A stretch of DNA of 64,000 bases from Glycomyces sp. NRRL B-16210 (GTDB lineage Bacteria > Actinomycetota > Actinomycetes > Mycobacteriales > Micromonosporaceae), in assembly GCF_000719515.1 (NCBI RefSeq), contig NZ_JOGR01000004.1:186001-250000 (forward strand), written 5' to 3'. Positions 44,644-53,153 of the stretch are shown here, piece after piece. Numbering within the stretch: the first letter of the stretch is position 1; each line of letters opens with the position of its first letter. The translations under genes were made by a program, and so were the position numbers. The notes under the pieces are model-generated. The model was not told the origin of the DNA, ran no database searches, and saw only the letters and a program-made list of their open reading frames with translations.

Positions 44644-44680
44644 TGGCCCCTTCGCCTGTCGGACTGACGTGAAGGGGCCA
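44644..44680 (-). promoter_or_regulatory. Inverted repeat masking the leader-peptide ribosome-binding site
   Basis: Perfect 10-bp arms TGGCCCCTTC and GAAGGGGCCA with a 17-nt loop, ending 3 nt before the leader ATG and including its AGGGG. If transcription starts at the candidate promoter at 44680-44708, the distal arm would be mostly untranscribed and the repeat would act on DNA instead. Confidence 0.5.
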
Positions 44681-44708
44681 GTCCAGCAGACACCAGAGGG
44701 CGGTGCAA
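44680..44708 (-). promoter_or_regulatory. Candidate promoter of the ribosome-protection gene
   Basis: Minus strand TTGCAC (44708-44703), 17 nt, TGGACT (44685-44680). An A-rich GAAAACC block lies just upstream of the -35, the pattern recognised by WhiB7 in actinobacteria. The -10 is weak. Confidence 0.35.
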
Positions 44709-44723
44709 ATGGTTTTCTCGGGG

Positions 44724-45569
44724 TCAGGCGGCGGCCGCGGTGTCGTCCACGGCGGCGCCGTCGGTGGTGCCGCCGGCGAGGAGCGCCTCGACGACCTGGG
44801 CGACGCCGTCCTCGGCGTTGGTGGCGGTCTGGTCGGTGGCGGCCTCGACCGCCTCGGGGTGGGCGTCGCCCATCGCGTAGGAGCGGCCGGCCCAGGCGAG
44901 CATGGGGGCGTCGTTCGGCATGTCGCCGAAGGCGACCACCGAGTCGGGGCCGAGGCGGCGCTCCTTGCACCAGTAGGCGAGGCCGAAGGCCTTGTCGGCG
45001 CCGCGCGCGTTGAGGTCGAGCATCCCGAAATCGCCCCAGTGGCACATGGCGAGGCCGCCGAGGTCGGTGTCCGCGACGGCGGCGGCCATCTCCTCGCCGG
45101 TGCGGCCGGCGCAGTAGACCTTGATCTTGACGGCGCGTTTGACGCGGCGGAAGACCGTGTCGAGGCCGTCCACGAACTCCCAGTTCGAGGCGCCCACGAG
45201 GGCCTGGTACTGGCGGTCGCCGACGATGCCGGTGCCGGTCTCGACGGCGAACACCGCGTCGGGCAGGCGCTCGGCGATCAGCGCGGCGATCTTGCGCGCG
45301 TAGGAGGGCCGGATCGAGCGCAGGATGCGCGTGCGGCCGGTGGCCGGCTGGTAGAGGATCGCCCCGTTGGCGCAGACGGCGCCGTCGAGGAGCGGGATGA
45401 GGTCGGGCAGCATGTCGACGCCGTAGGAGGTGCGGGCGGTGACGGCGACGACTGCGAAGCCCTCGGCGCGGGCGGCGGCGAGGGCTTCTCGGGTTCGCAC
45501 GGACAGTTCTCCGCTGGGGGCGAGGAGGGTCCCGTCCAGGTCGGAGGCGATGACGCGGGGCTTGAGCAC
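44724..45569 (-). CDS. Cof-type HAD phosphatase, paralogue
   Basis: 281 residues, the same subgroup as 40236-41051: DLDGTLLAPSG, VTARTSYG, K in GADKAFGLAYW and FGDMPNDAPMLAWAG. The two proteins share the RVIASDLDGTLL start and the VFAVETG segment, so they are paralogues. The GTG at 45569 is 6 nt after GATACT (45576-45581). It ends 83 nt before the leader ORF of the GTPase gene. Substrate unknown. Confidence 0.9.
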   Translation of the reverse strand: MLKPRVIASDLDGTLLAPSGELSVRTREALAAARAEGFAVVAVTARTSYGVDMLPDLIPLLDGAVCANGAILYQPATGRTRILRSIRPSYARKIAALIAERLPDAVFAVETGTGIVGDRQYQALVGASNWEFVDGLDTVFRRVKRAVKIKVYCAGRTGEEMAAAVADTDLGGLAMCHWGDFGMLDLNARGADKAFGLAYWCKERRLGPDSVVAFGDMPNDAPMLAWAGRSYAMGDAHPEAVEAATDQTATNAEDGVAQVVEALLAGGTTDGAAVDDTAAAA

Positions 45570-45851
45570 CGCTCAAGTATCGCCTCTGTCTGCCACGTGG
45601 GGCAAGTATCGCCGTCGCGGTGCCGTCACCGAACGCGATCGGATTTCCGGTCGCGGTGCGCCGCAACGGAAGCGATCGGATCGGAATCCTCGTTGACCTG
45701 CGGCTGCCGGTCGTTTGTCGGTCCCGTGTGTCACGGTTGCGTCACGCGTGCAACCGGGACGCCGAGCGCGTCGTCAGACCGGACGTGCCCGAGCCGATTC
45801 GCACCGCCCTCCTACCTTGGTGGGCGACACCTCCCGTCGAAGGAGCCCATC

Positions 45852-46463
45852 ATGTCCTACAACCCGCCCCCGCATTACAGCTTCGGCGAGCCCGGCGACC
45901 AGCAGCAGCCGCAGAGCGGCCCGCCCGCGTACTCACCGCAGCCGCCGCAGCAGCCCGCGGGAGCGGGATACGCGCCGCAGCAGCCGGGACCGCCGACGGG
46001 GTACCAGCCGACCGATTTCGGGCCGCCGCAGGTGCCGGCGCACCCGACCGGTCCGCGGCGTTCGCCGCTCGTCCCCGGCCTCCTCGCCGCGGCCGTGGTC
46101 TGCCTGGGGGGCGCGGTCGTGATGCTGACGCTGTGGATGGGCGCCCGCAGCGACCTCGACGAGGCCTCCGGGCAGGTCGAGGACAAGGACGACGAGATCG
46201 CCGGGCTCAGGGACGAGATCGAGACCGCCGACGCGCTGACCCTCGAACTCGAAGGGCAGGTCGCCGATCTCGAAGGGCAGGTCAGCGATCTGGAGGCGCA
46301 GGTCGCCGATCTCGAGGCCGCGGTGGGCGCGGGCGACCCCGAGGCCGAGTCCATGCGGGCCTGCCTCGACGACCTCAGCTGGTTCTACTCGACCGATCCG
46401 GACTCGGACGAGGAGGCCGATGCGGAGGCGGCGGTGCTGGTGTCGTGCATCGGATGGCTGTGA
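45852..46463 (+). CDS. Membrane protein with Pro/Gln-rich N-terminus and extracellular coiled coil
   Basis: 203 residues. Residues 1-68 are rich in Pro, Gln, Gly and Tyr (cytosolic low complexity). A transmembrane helix spans about 72-92 (LVPGLLAAAVVCLGGAVVML). It is followed by a coiled coil at about 96-152 with near-perfect heptads (LEGQVADLEGQVSDLEAQVADLE). The C-terminal 50 residues have two cysteines. GAAGGAG precedes the ATG. The layout recalls actinomycete cell-envelope scaffolding proteins, but no homologue is certain. Confidence 0.7.
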   Translation: MSYNPPPHYSFGEPGDQQQPQSGPPAYSPQPPQQPAGAGYAPQQPGPPTGYQPTDFGPPQVPAHPTGPRRSPLVPGLLAAAVVCLGGAVVMLTLWMGARSDLDEASGQVEDKDDEIAGLRDEIETADALTLELEGQVADLEGQVSDLEAQVADLEAAVGAGDPEAESMRACLDDLSWFYSTDPDSDEEADAEAAVLVSCIGWL

Positions 46464-46501
46464 CGGCCCGGTAGGAGCGGGTGGGCCCGGAGCGATTCGG
46501 G

Positions 46502-47677
46502 TCAGCGTTCCCCGCCGTGCCGGGCGAACGCGAACGGGATGCGCAGTTCGTGGCCGCGGAACAGGTCGAGTTCCTCGGACTCCTCGCGGGTGATCCAGCG
46601 GGAGTCGGAGGCTTCGAGTTCGGCGAGCCTGATCGGCTGGTCCGGTCGGGCCATGCGCGCCGTGAAGCTCATGATCATCGGCATGCGGCTGTCGCCGAGA
46701 CTCGTGTCGCGCTTGTCGAAGGCCCAGGCCAGGCCCGTCAGCTCGACGTCGAGGCCGGTCTCCTCGGCGGCCTCCCGGACGGCCGCCAGGCCCACGGGTT
46801 CGCCCACTTCGGCGGCGCCGCCGGGCACGGCCCACTGGCCGGTGTCGGTGCGGCGGATGACCAGCAGCCGCCCGGCCTCGTCGAAGATCGCCGCGTCGGC
46901 GCCGGTCGCGACGCACGCGGCGGCCAGGTCGCCGCAGTGGACCTCCGGGTAGGCCAGGTCCGCCTCGTACGCGTCCTCGCACCAGGCCGCGATGCGGTGC
47001 TGCCGTTCGCGTTCGTAGGGATTGGTCACCGCTGACAGGGACTCCTCGGCGAGCGCCGCGACGGCGTCGAGGATCGCGCGGGCGGCCGGGGCGACCGGCA
47101 GCGGCTTGCGGTCGCGCTGGAACGCGCCGGCCTCGGGCGCGAGGGTCAGCAGGTGGCCGTCGAGGTCCGCGTCGCCCGGCTCCAGCACGGCTTCGGCGGC
47201 CTCGCCGTCGAGGCCGGTCGCGAGTTCGTAGACGAGCAGGTACGTGTGGGGGCACGGGAGGTCGGACAGGTCGGTGTCGGCGATGCCGACCGGGTCGCGC
47301 GGGACGGCCGCGCCGAGCGCGGCGGCGACCGTTTCGAGGCGCTGCCCGAGCGTGCCCGAGTCGAGGCGGCTGCGGCGCACGAGCCGCGTGCCGTCGGCGC
47401 AGGTCACGCGCAGTTCGGTGCCCGGCATGGGGGTCCGCAGGCCGGTGTCGGCCGCGTAGATCGCGCGGATCCGGTCGAGCGGGCGGGGGTCGATCTGGGC
47501 GGTGAGCGCCGCGGCGTGCTCGCGCAGGCGATGCAGCCGGGCCTCCTCCTCGGGATCGGCGCCCCAGTACAGGCCGTTCGCGGCCTCGGCGCGGAGCATC
47601 CCTGCGAGCCGGGCGAGGCCGACGGCCGCGCTCTGGCCGGAGACGGTGCCGCGTTCCGCGGGCCGGTTCGGCGCCAT
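46502..47677 (-). CDS. Tandem Nudix protein: degenerate first half, intact second half
   Basis: 391 residues. A Nudix-associated N-terminal helical domain (LARLAGMLRAEAANGLYWGAD) and a region with Nudix-like strands but no Nudix box form residues 1-210. A second helical domain (LDAVAALAEESLSAVTNPYERERQHRIAAWC) precedes a full Nudix domain with box GGAAEVGEPVGLAAVREAAEETGLDVE. The second half should hydrolyse a nucleoside-diphosphate derivative; the first looks like a catalytically dead duplicate. The ATG at 47677 has AAGGAG. Same strand as the TPR and deformylase genes. Confidence 0.82.
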   Translation of the reverse strand: MAPNRPAERGTVSGQSAAVGLARLAGMLRAEAANGLYWGADPEEEARLHRLREHAAALTAQIDPRPLDRIRAIYAADTGLRTPMPGTELRVTCADGTRLVRRSRLDSGTLGQRLETVAAALGAAVPRDPVGIADTDLSDLPCPHTYLLVYELATGLDGEAAEAVLEPGDADLDGHLLTLAPEAGAFQRDRKPLPVAPAARAILDAVAALAEESLSAVTNPYERERQHRIAAWCEDAYEADLAYPEVHCGDLAAACVATGADAAIFDEAGRLLVIRRTDTGQWAVPGGAAEVGEPVGLAAVREAAEETGLDVELTGLAWAFDKRDTSLGDSRMPMIMSFTARMARPDQPIRLAELEASDSRWITREESEELDLFRGHELRIPFAFARHGGER

Positions 47678-47721
47678 AGGGGACTCCTTCGCTCGACGGA
47701 GGTCAGATCGTACGCGGGAGT

Positions 47722-48258
47722 TCAGATCGTGCGCTGCCCGACCGCCGCGCGGGCGGCGTTGAGCGCCTGCCGGGTCGAGGCGATGAGCGAGGGGTCGCCG
47801 ATGAGCCGGCGCATTTCGAGGACCTCGTTGAGCACGTCCACGGCGAGGCGCGGCTTGCGGGCGTCGATGAGGTGCTTTCCGTAGTGCTGCAACGCGAAGT
47901 GAAGCGTGCCGGGGCATTCGGCCCGCGCGGTGGCGATCGCCCGCTGGTAGAGCGGTTCGGCCGCGGCGAGGTCGCCGGCGTAGCGGTGGGCGTCGCCGAG
48001 GTTGACGAACGCGGCGACCTGCTGGTGCGGGGTCGAGGCGCGCTCGACGGCGTCGGCGAGGACCCGCTGGGCGTGCGCGTAGTCCCCCACCGCGATGAGG
48101 CCCACCCCGGCCTGCCGCAGCTCGGGCTGGGTGAGGCGGGGCTCGCGGGCCAGCGAGAAGTGCACGAGCCGGCGCAGTTTGTCCGGCTCGGTCGCGTACA
48201 TGCGGCCGTCGTTGCCGATCGCGATGAGTTCGGCGATCTGCTGCTGTTCCGCCGACAT
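47722..48258 (-). CDS. TPR-repeat protein
   Basis: 178 residues, almost wholly helical, with at least two tetratricopeptide repeats (AGVGLIAVGDYAHAQRVLADAVE; AAFVNLGDAHRYAGDLAAAEPLYQRAIA; HYGKHLIDARKPRLAVDVLNEVLE). It is a likely protein-interaction scaffold. The ATG at 48258 follows GGGGGAT; an upstream extension is Arg-rich and lacks a ribosome-binding site. It lies between the Nudix and deformylase genes. Confidence 0.8.
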   Translation of the reverse strand: MSAEQQQIAELIAIGNDGRMYATEPDKLRRLVHFSLAREPRLTQPELRQAGVGLIAVGDYAHAQRVLADAVERASTPHQQVAAFVNLGDAHRYAGDLAAAEPLYQRAIATARAECPGTLHFALQHYGKHLIDARKPRLAVDVLNEVLEMRRLIGDPSLIASTRQALNAARAAVGQRTI

Positions 48259-48384
48259 GGCTGATCCCCCATTTCCGGACGAGGAGCGGCCGGTGAGGCG
48301 GCCTGAAGCGAGGATATGACCGCGGCGGCGGTTTGCCCAGACCCGGGCCTGAAAAGGTTTCACCGGCGCTGCGGGGCGCGGCCT

Positions 48385-48927
48385 CTAGCGGAGGCCCGCT
48401 TCGGCCAGGGCCTTGTTGCGGGCCTTGCGCGGCAGGCGGTCGACGTAGACCGTGCCGTCGAGGTGGTCGGTCTCGTGCTGGAGGCAGCGGGCGAGCGTGC
48501 CGGTGCCCTCGATCCGCACCGGTTGCCCGGCGGCGTCGAAGCCCTCGACCGCGGCGGTCCTCGCGCGCGCGGTCTCGGCGAAGGAGCCGGGCACCGACAG
48601 GCAGCCTTCGTCGTCGACCATGAGCTCTCTCGGCGGCTCGGGCAGGATCAGGACCGGGTTCACGACCGCGGCGACGGTGCGCTCGCCGGCGGCGTCCTCG
48701 CAGTCGAGCACGAACACGCGGGAGCCGACGCCGATCTGGTTGGCCGCCAGGCCCACGCCGTCGGCGGCGTACATGCTCGCGAACATGTCCTCGATCAGCT
48801 CGGCGAGTTCCCCGTCGAAGCGCTCGACCGGGGCGCACGGCAGGTGCAGCAGCGGGTCGCCGTAGTGGACGATCGGGCGCGCCCGGCCTTTCGATCCGGG
48901 TGCCTCCGGCGTCTGCTCGTCCGTCAC
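48385..48927 (-). CDS. def: Peptide deformylase
   Basis: 180 residues. The three deformylase motifs are complete: GVGLAANQIG (57-66), EGCLSVPG with the metal Cys109, and QHETDHLDG with the metal His pair and catalytic Glu (151-155). It removes the N-formyl group from nascent proteins. The GTG at 48927 has GGGAGAG. No fmt gene is nearby, so it may be an extra copy. Confidence 0.94.
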   Translation of the reverse strand: MTDEQTPEAPGSKGRARPIVHYGDPLLHLPCAPVERFDGELAELIEDMFASMYAADGVGLAANQIGVGSRVFVLDCEDAAGERTVAAVVNPVLILPEPPRELMVDDEGCLSVPGSFAETARARTAAVEGFDAAGQPVRIEGTGTLARCLQHETDHLDGTVYVDRLPRKARNKALAEAGLR

Positions 48928-49087
48928 TCGCTCTCCCCCGTCGATGGTGCGGCGTCATCGTTCCCGCTGCGGCCCATGGCCGCCGCTATTGCAAATCTAT
49001 GGCGATAATACCCGGGCCCGCGGCGGGTCGAAACGGCCCGGAATGTCGTACCCGCGCGGGACGATTGGAGGGTCGGAAGGAGTCCAG

Positions 49088-49435
49088 ATGCCAACATGGG
49101 ACGACGTCGTGTCGATCGCAGAGCGGTTTCCGGAGGTCGAGGAGACCACGAGCTGGCAGACGCCCTCGCTGAAGGTCAAGGGGAAGTTCTTCGCGCGGCT
49201 GCGCACCGAGGCCGAGGGCGGCCTGGCGATCGTTTGCGACCCGGGCGAGAAGGCGGCGCTGCTGGCCTCGAAGGACCCGGCGTTCTTCACCACCCCGCAC
49301 TACGAGGGCTACCCGATGATCCTGGTCCACCTCGAGCGGATCGACGAGCGGCGCCTCGCCGAACTGATCGAGGACGCCTGGTTTCTGAAGGCGCCGGTGC
49401 GCGTCCGCAAGGCGTACGAGGAGTCGCAGGGCTAG
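49088..49435 (+). CDS. MmcQ/YjbR family protein
   Basis: 115 residues. It has the family pattern FPEVEETTSWQTPSLKVKGKFFARL, the central VCDPGEKAALLASKDPAFF and the C-terminal AWFLKAPVRVRKAY. MmcQ/YjbR proteins have a CyaY-like fold and possible DNA binding; function is unsettled. The ATG at 49088 follows AAGGAG. Convergent with the EamA gene (26-nt gap). Confidence 0.88.
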   Translation: MPTWDDVVSIAERFPEVEETTSWQTPSLKVKGKFFARLRTEAEGGLAIVCDPGEKAALLASKDPAFFTTPHYEGYPMILVHLERIDERRLAELIEDAWFLKAPVRVRKAYEESQG

Positions 49436-49461
49436 CGGGACCGCGTTCGGACCGGTCGCCG

Positions 49462-50400
49462 TCACTGCGGCGGCCGGCCCGGGCGCAGGGCCCTGGCGTT
49501 CGCCAGGACGACGCCGGTGATCACGATCAGGCCGCCCACGATCTGGGCCGCGCTGTAGTGCTGCCCGGCCAGGATCGTGAACGCCGCGGTGAACACGGTG
49601 ATCAGGTTGAGGAACACGCCGGCGCGGCCCGGCGGGATCACCGTCAGCGCCCGGTTCCACAGCACGTACGACAGGACCGAGGGGAAGACCGCGATGAACA
49701 GCAGCGAGGCCAGCGCCGGCCCGGTGCCGGGCAGGGCCGGTCCCCCGGTGGCGAAGCTGATCGGCGCGAGCACGGCGACGGCGATCGCGGCCTGCGCGGC
49801 CGTGGCGGTCACCGGCGGCAGCTTCGGGGCGCGCCGCCCGATGACCGTGTAGGCGGTCCAGGCCGCGATGGCGCCGATCATGAGCAGTTCGCCGGTGCCG
49901 AAGCCGGTGTCGAGGAGCGAGCGCGGGTCGCCGCCGCCGAGGACGATGAGGACCCCGGCGAGGGCGAGGGCCACGCCGGCGATCGCCAGCGGGGTGAGTC
50001 GCTCGCGCAGGAAGACCGCGGCGGCGAGGGTGATCAGGGCGGGGTTGAAGGCGTTGACGAGCGAGGCGCTGAACGCGTCGGTGTGCTCCAGGGCCGCGTA
50101 GAGGAACAGGTTGTAGCCGAGCATTCCGAACACGCTGAGGACGGCCAGCCACCGCCAGGCGGCCAGGAGCCGGCGCCAGTCGGGCCGTTCGGTGAGCTGG
50201 GCGATGACCAGGAGCGGGACGAGCGCGATCGCCCAGCGCAGGAGGACGAGTCCGAGCGGGTCGAGGGTCTCGACGGCGGTCTTGCCGACGATGTAGTTCC
50301 CGGCCCAGAACAGGGTCGCCCCGAGCAGGGAGGCGACGGCGATCCATTGGGCGCGTTTGGAGGTGCGGCCCGATGCGGCGGCGGTCCGCGTTTCGTTCAC
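49462..50400 (-). CDS. EamA/DMT-family transporter
   Basis: 312 residues with ten predicted transmembrane helices in two EamA repeats (first: GATLFWAGNYIVGKTAVETLDP; second: AAWTAYTVIGRRAPKLPPVTAT; closing segment NLITVFTAAFTILAGQHYSAAQIVGGLIVITGV). It probably exports amino acids or other metabolites. The GTG at 50400 is 6 nt after CACAAT, fitting the local leaderless pattern; a GTG at 50406 is the alternative. Confidence 0.88.
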   Translation of the reverse strand: MNETRTAAASGRTSKRAQWIAVASLLGATLFWAGNYIVGKTAVETLDPLGLVLLRWAIALVPLLVIAQLTERPDWRRLLAAWRWLAVLSVFGMLGYNLFLYAALEHTDAFSASLVNAFNPALITLAAAVFLRERLTPLAIAGVALALAGVLIVLGGGDPRSLLDTGFGTGELLMIGAIAAWTAYTVIGRRAPKLPPVTATAAQAAIAVAVLAPISFATGGPALPGTGPALASLLFIAVFPSVLSYVLWNRALTVIPPGRAGVFLNLITVFTAAFTILAGQHYSAAQIVGGLIVITGVVLANARALRPGRPPQ

Positions 50401-50479
50401 GTGCACATTGTGGCGCGTGCGATTGGAGGGGACGAGCCGGGACCGGGCCCGGTGGAGCGGCCCGGGCCCGGTCGCGGCC

Positions 50480-53002
50480 TTACAGGCTCCAGACCTCGAC
50501 GGTGCCGTCGGCGGTGCCGGTCACGGTGACCGTGTGGCCGTCGACGACGGTGACGGCCGCGGTCAGGAGGGCGTCGTCGCCGCTGTGCGGGGCGATGGTG
50601 GCGCCGATCTGCGCGCCCGATTCGAGGTCGAACATGGTCAGGCCCTTGTCGCCGCGCAGGAGCGCGACGGCCTTGCCGTCGAGTTCGATCAGCTGCACCG
50701 CGCCGACCACCTGAAACAGTTCGCTTCCGGCGGCGCCGTAGCGTTCGGCGGCGTCGAGGTTCCAGGCCTGCACGGAGCCCTCGCTGGTGACGGTCACGGC
50801 GAGGGGCTTTCCGGCGGCGGTGCCGGCGTTGAAGGCGTTGACCTCGTAGGCGAGCTGGTCGAAGGTGCTGCCGACCGGGTCGCCGGTCTCCAGGTCCGCG
50901 ACGAACACGCGGTTCTCGTAGACGCCGACCTGGCTGAGGGTCCCGTCGAGTTCGGTCAGGGCGGTGTAGGTGCTGTAGGCGAGCCTGACGTCGTCGATCT
51001 CCTCGCCGTTGAACAGCTGCACCACGTCGGAGCCGGTGATGTAGACGGGGATGCCGTCGAGGACGCCGGCCCAGTAGACGGTGTCCCAGCCCGCGTCGCG
51101 GGTGTCGATGGGGTTGCCCGGGTCGTCGAGGTACCAGGCCGCCTCGATGGAGGAGTCGCGGGAGAAGACCACGGAGCGGCCGTCGAACTCGAAGACCGAG
51201 AGGTGCTCGACGGCGCTCTGGTGCCCGCGGAAGGTGGCGACCGGTTCGCCGGTGGCGAGGTCCCAGACGCGGACCAGTTTGTCGTCGCCGCTGGTGACGA
51301 TGACGGGGGCGCCGTCGATCTGGCCGGTGCGGACCTGGGTGACCTCGCCGACGTGCGCGTTGGCGATGGCGGCGACGCGGTCGCCGGTCTCGGCTTCGGC
51401 GAGGGGCACGAGGCCGTCGTCGTCGCCGGTCGCGGCGGAGCCGCTCTCGGCGTCGTCCTCCTCGCCGAGGCTCGGCGATTCGGCGCCGCCGGGTTCGGCC
51501 TGGTCGATTTCGCCGCCGGCCCTGAGGTCGTCGTCCTTGTCGTCGCCGGGCAGGAACTGGACGGCCAGGAGGCCGACGAGGGCGAGAACGACGACGGCCG
51601 CGGCGCCGAGCGCGAGGAGTCCTTGCTTCGACTTGAACCAGGAGCCGCCGGGCGGCGCCGGCTGCGGGCCGGTGAGGTGGGCGGCTTGGACCGGGCCGGG
51701 GTGGACCGGTCCGGTCAGGTGGCTTTGCGGGACCGGGGAGGTCGTGTGCGGCTGCGGCTGCGTGACCGGGCCGGCGGGGAGGCCGTGCACGGCCTGGGGC
51801 GTCGGCTGCGAGGTGGGCGGCGCGGACGGGCTCGGCAGCGGGAGCGTCTGGCCGGTGGCGGGCGTGGGGGCCTGCGCGGTCTGGGGCGGCAGGGCCGGGC
51901 TCGGGACCGAGACGGGGGTGCTCACGGTGTGCTGGGCGACGAGGCCGCCTTCGGAGACGGCCAGTTCGGGCTGCTCGATCGCGGCCGGGGCGATGCCGAG
52001 TTCGCGGTGGAGCAGGGTGGCGACCAGAGGCATCCGGCTGGCCGCGCCGACGAGGAAGATCGCGGCGACCTGCTCCTTCGGCAGGCCCGATTCGCGGATG
52101 ACGCCCTGGGTGACGCGGATGGTGCGCTCCACCAGCGGTGCGCAGACCTGCTCGACCTCTTCGCGGGTGAGGTGGGCGTCGACGTCGAGCAGCGGGATCG
52201 TCAGCTCGGTCGAGGCGCTGCGCGAGAGCCGCTCCTTGGCCTGGCGGACCTCGTCCATGAAGGCGGTGCGGTGGCGCCGGTCGGCGTTCGCGACCGGGTT
52301 CGTCAGGCGCGTCCAGCGCTCGTCGTCGGGTTGCACGGTGGCGGCGAGGTGCTCGGCGAGGGCCTGGTCGAAGTCGAGGCCGCCGAGGTCGTCGGCGCCG
52401 TCCACGGCGATGACGTCGAAGCCGTTCGGGCCCTGGCGCAGGACCGTGGCGTCGAAGGTGCCGCCGCCGAGGTCGTAGACGACGACGCCGCTGCCGGGCG
52501 GCACGTCGGTGCCGAGGCTCTGCACGAAGTAGCTCGCGGCGGCGACCGGTTCGGCGACGAGGTCCACGGCGCCGAGTCCGGCGGCGGTGGCCGCGTCGGC
52601 GATCACGTGGCGGCGGGTCGGCCCCCAGGCGGCGGGCACGGTCACCGTGACCGGGCCGAGCGCGCCGAGGGTCTGCGTGCATTCGCGGGCGACGCGGCTG
52701 AGCACCGCGGCGAAGACGCTGGTCACGGGGATCTCGGTCTCGCCGAGGAGGATCGCGGCGTCGTCGATGCGCCGTTTCGGGTTCGGCTCGTACCGCTCGG
52801 GCCTGCGGCGGCCGGAGTGGACGGCGTCGGCGCCGACGACGGGCCCGCCTTCGTCGTTCATGAAGACCGCGGAGGGCAGTTGCGGCGAGCCGTCGAAGAG
52901 CTGCTGATGCACCCGACCGTCCGCGCGGCGGATCGTCGCGACGGTGTGCGAGGTGCCGAAGTCGATGCTGATCGAGGCGGGTCGGGGGTTGCTGAAGGAC
53001 AT
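50480..53002 (-). CDS. Hsp70-type ATPase fused to transmembrane helix and WD40-like propeller
   Basis: 840 residues. Residues 1-350 are an actin/Hsp70 ATPase domain: DFGTSHT (14-20), VYDLGGGTFDATVL (175-188) and FLVGAASRMP (316-325). No Hsp70 substrate-binding domain follows. Instead there is a Pro/Thr/Gln-rich linker (360-453), a transmembrane helix (461-484), an acidic linker and about 300 residues of WD40-like blades (SGDDKLVRVWDLATGEPVATFRGH; TGTADGTVEVWSL). The ATP domain would be cytosolic and the propeller outside. TACAGT lies 6 nt before the ATG at 53002 (leaderless). Confidence 0.88.
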   Translation of the reverse strand: MSFSNPRPASISIDFGTSHTVATIRRADGRVHQQLFDGSPQLPSAVFMNDEGGPVVGADAVHSGRRRPERYEPNPKRRIDDAAILLGETEIPVTSVFAAVLSRVARECTQTLGALGPVTVTVPAAWGPTRRHVIADAATAAGLGAVDLVAEPVAAASYFVQSLGTDVPPGSGVVVYDLGGGTFDATVLRQGPNGFDVIAVDGADDLGGLDFDQALAEHLAATVQPDDERWTRLTNPVANADRRHRTAFMDEVRQAKERLSRSASTELTIPLLDVDAHLTREEVEQVCAPLVERTIRVTQGVIRESGLPKEQVAAIFLVGAASRMPLVATLLHRELGIAPAAIEQPELAVSEGGLVAQHTVSTPVSVPSPALPPQTAQAPTPATGQTLPLPSPSAPPTSQPTPQAVHGLPAGPVTQPQPHTTSPVPQSHLTGPVHPGPVQAAHLTGPQPAPPGGSWFKSKQGLLALGAAAVVVLALVGLLAVQFLPGDDKDDDLRAGGEIDQAEPGGAESPSLGEEDDAESGSAATGDDDGLVPLAEAETGDRVAAIANAHVGEVTQVRTGQIDGAPVIVTSGDDKLVRVWDLATGEPVATFRGHQSAVEHLSVFEFDGRSVVFSRDSSIEAAWYLDDPGNPIDTRDAGWDTVYWAGVLDGIPVYITGSDVVQLFNGEEIDDVRLAYSTYTALTELDGTLSQVGVYENRVFVADLETGDPVGSTFDQLAYEVNAFNAGTAAGKPLAVTVTSEGSVQAWNLDAAERYGAAGSELFQVVGAVQLIELDGKAVALLRGDKGLTMFDLESGAQIGATIAPHSGDDALLTAAVTVVDGHTVTVTGTADGTVEVWSL

Positions 53003-53008
53003 GGGGCC

Positions 53009-53014
53009 ACTGTA
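53009..53014 (-). promoter_or_regulatory. -10 element of the Hsp70-WD40 gene
   Basis: TACAGT on the minus strand, 6 nt before the ATG, implies a leaderless mRNA. Confidence 0.5.
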
Positions 53015-53118
53015 GTTTCCGGTTTCCAAGGCGCAGGCCACAGGTGAGTCCGGGCCGAGGCGGCGCGGCCTTCCGCGGCGGGCGCGGGCGGTCCGCGCGG
53101 GTCTGCATGGTCGTACCA

Positions 53119-53147
53119 TTGCGGGCCCCCTCGGCAGGTGGTCGAAT
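53119..53147 (+). promoter_or_regulatory. Leaderless promoter of the ketosynthase/diiron fusion gene
   Basis: -35 TTGCGG (53119-53124), 17-nt spacer, -10 TCGAAT (53142-53147), then 6 nt to the ATG at 53154. The gene has no convincing ribosome-binding site, which agrees with leaderless translation. Confidence 0.6.
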
Positions 53148-53153
53148 GAAGCC

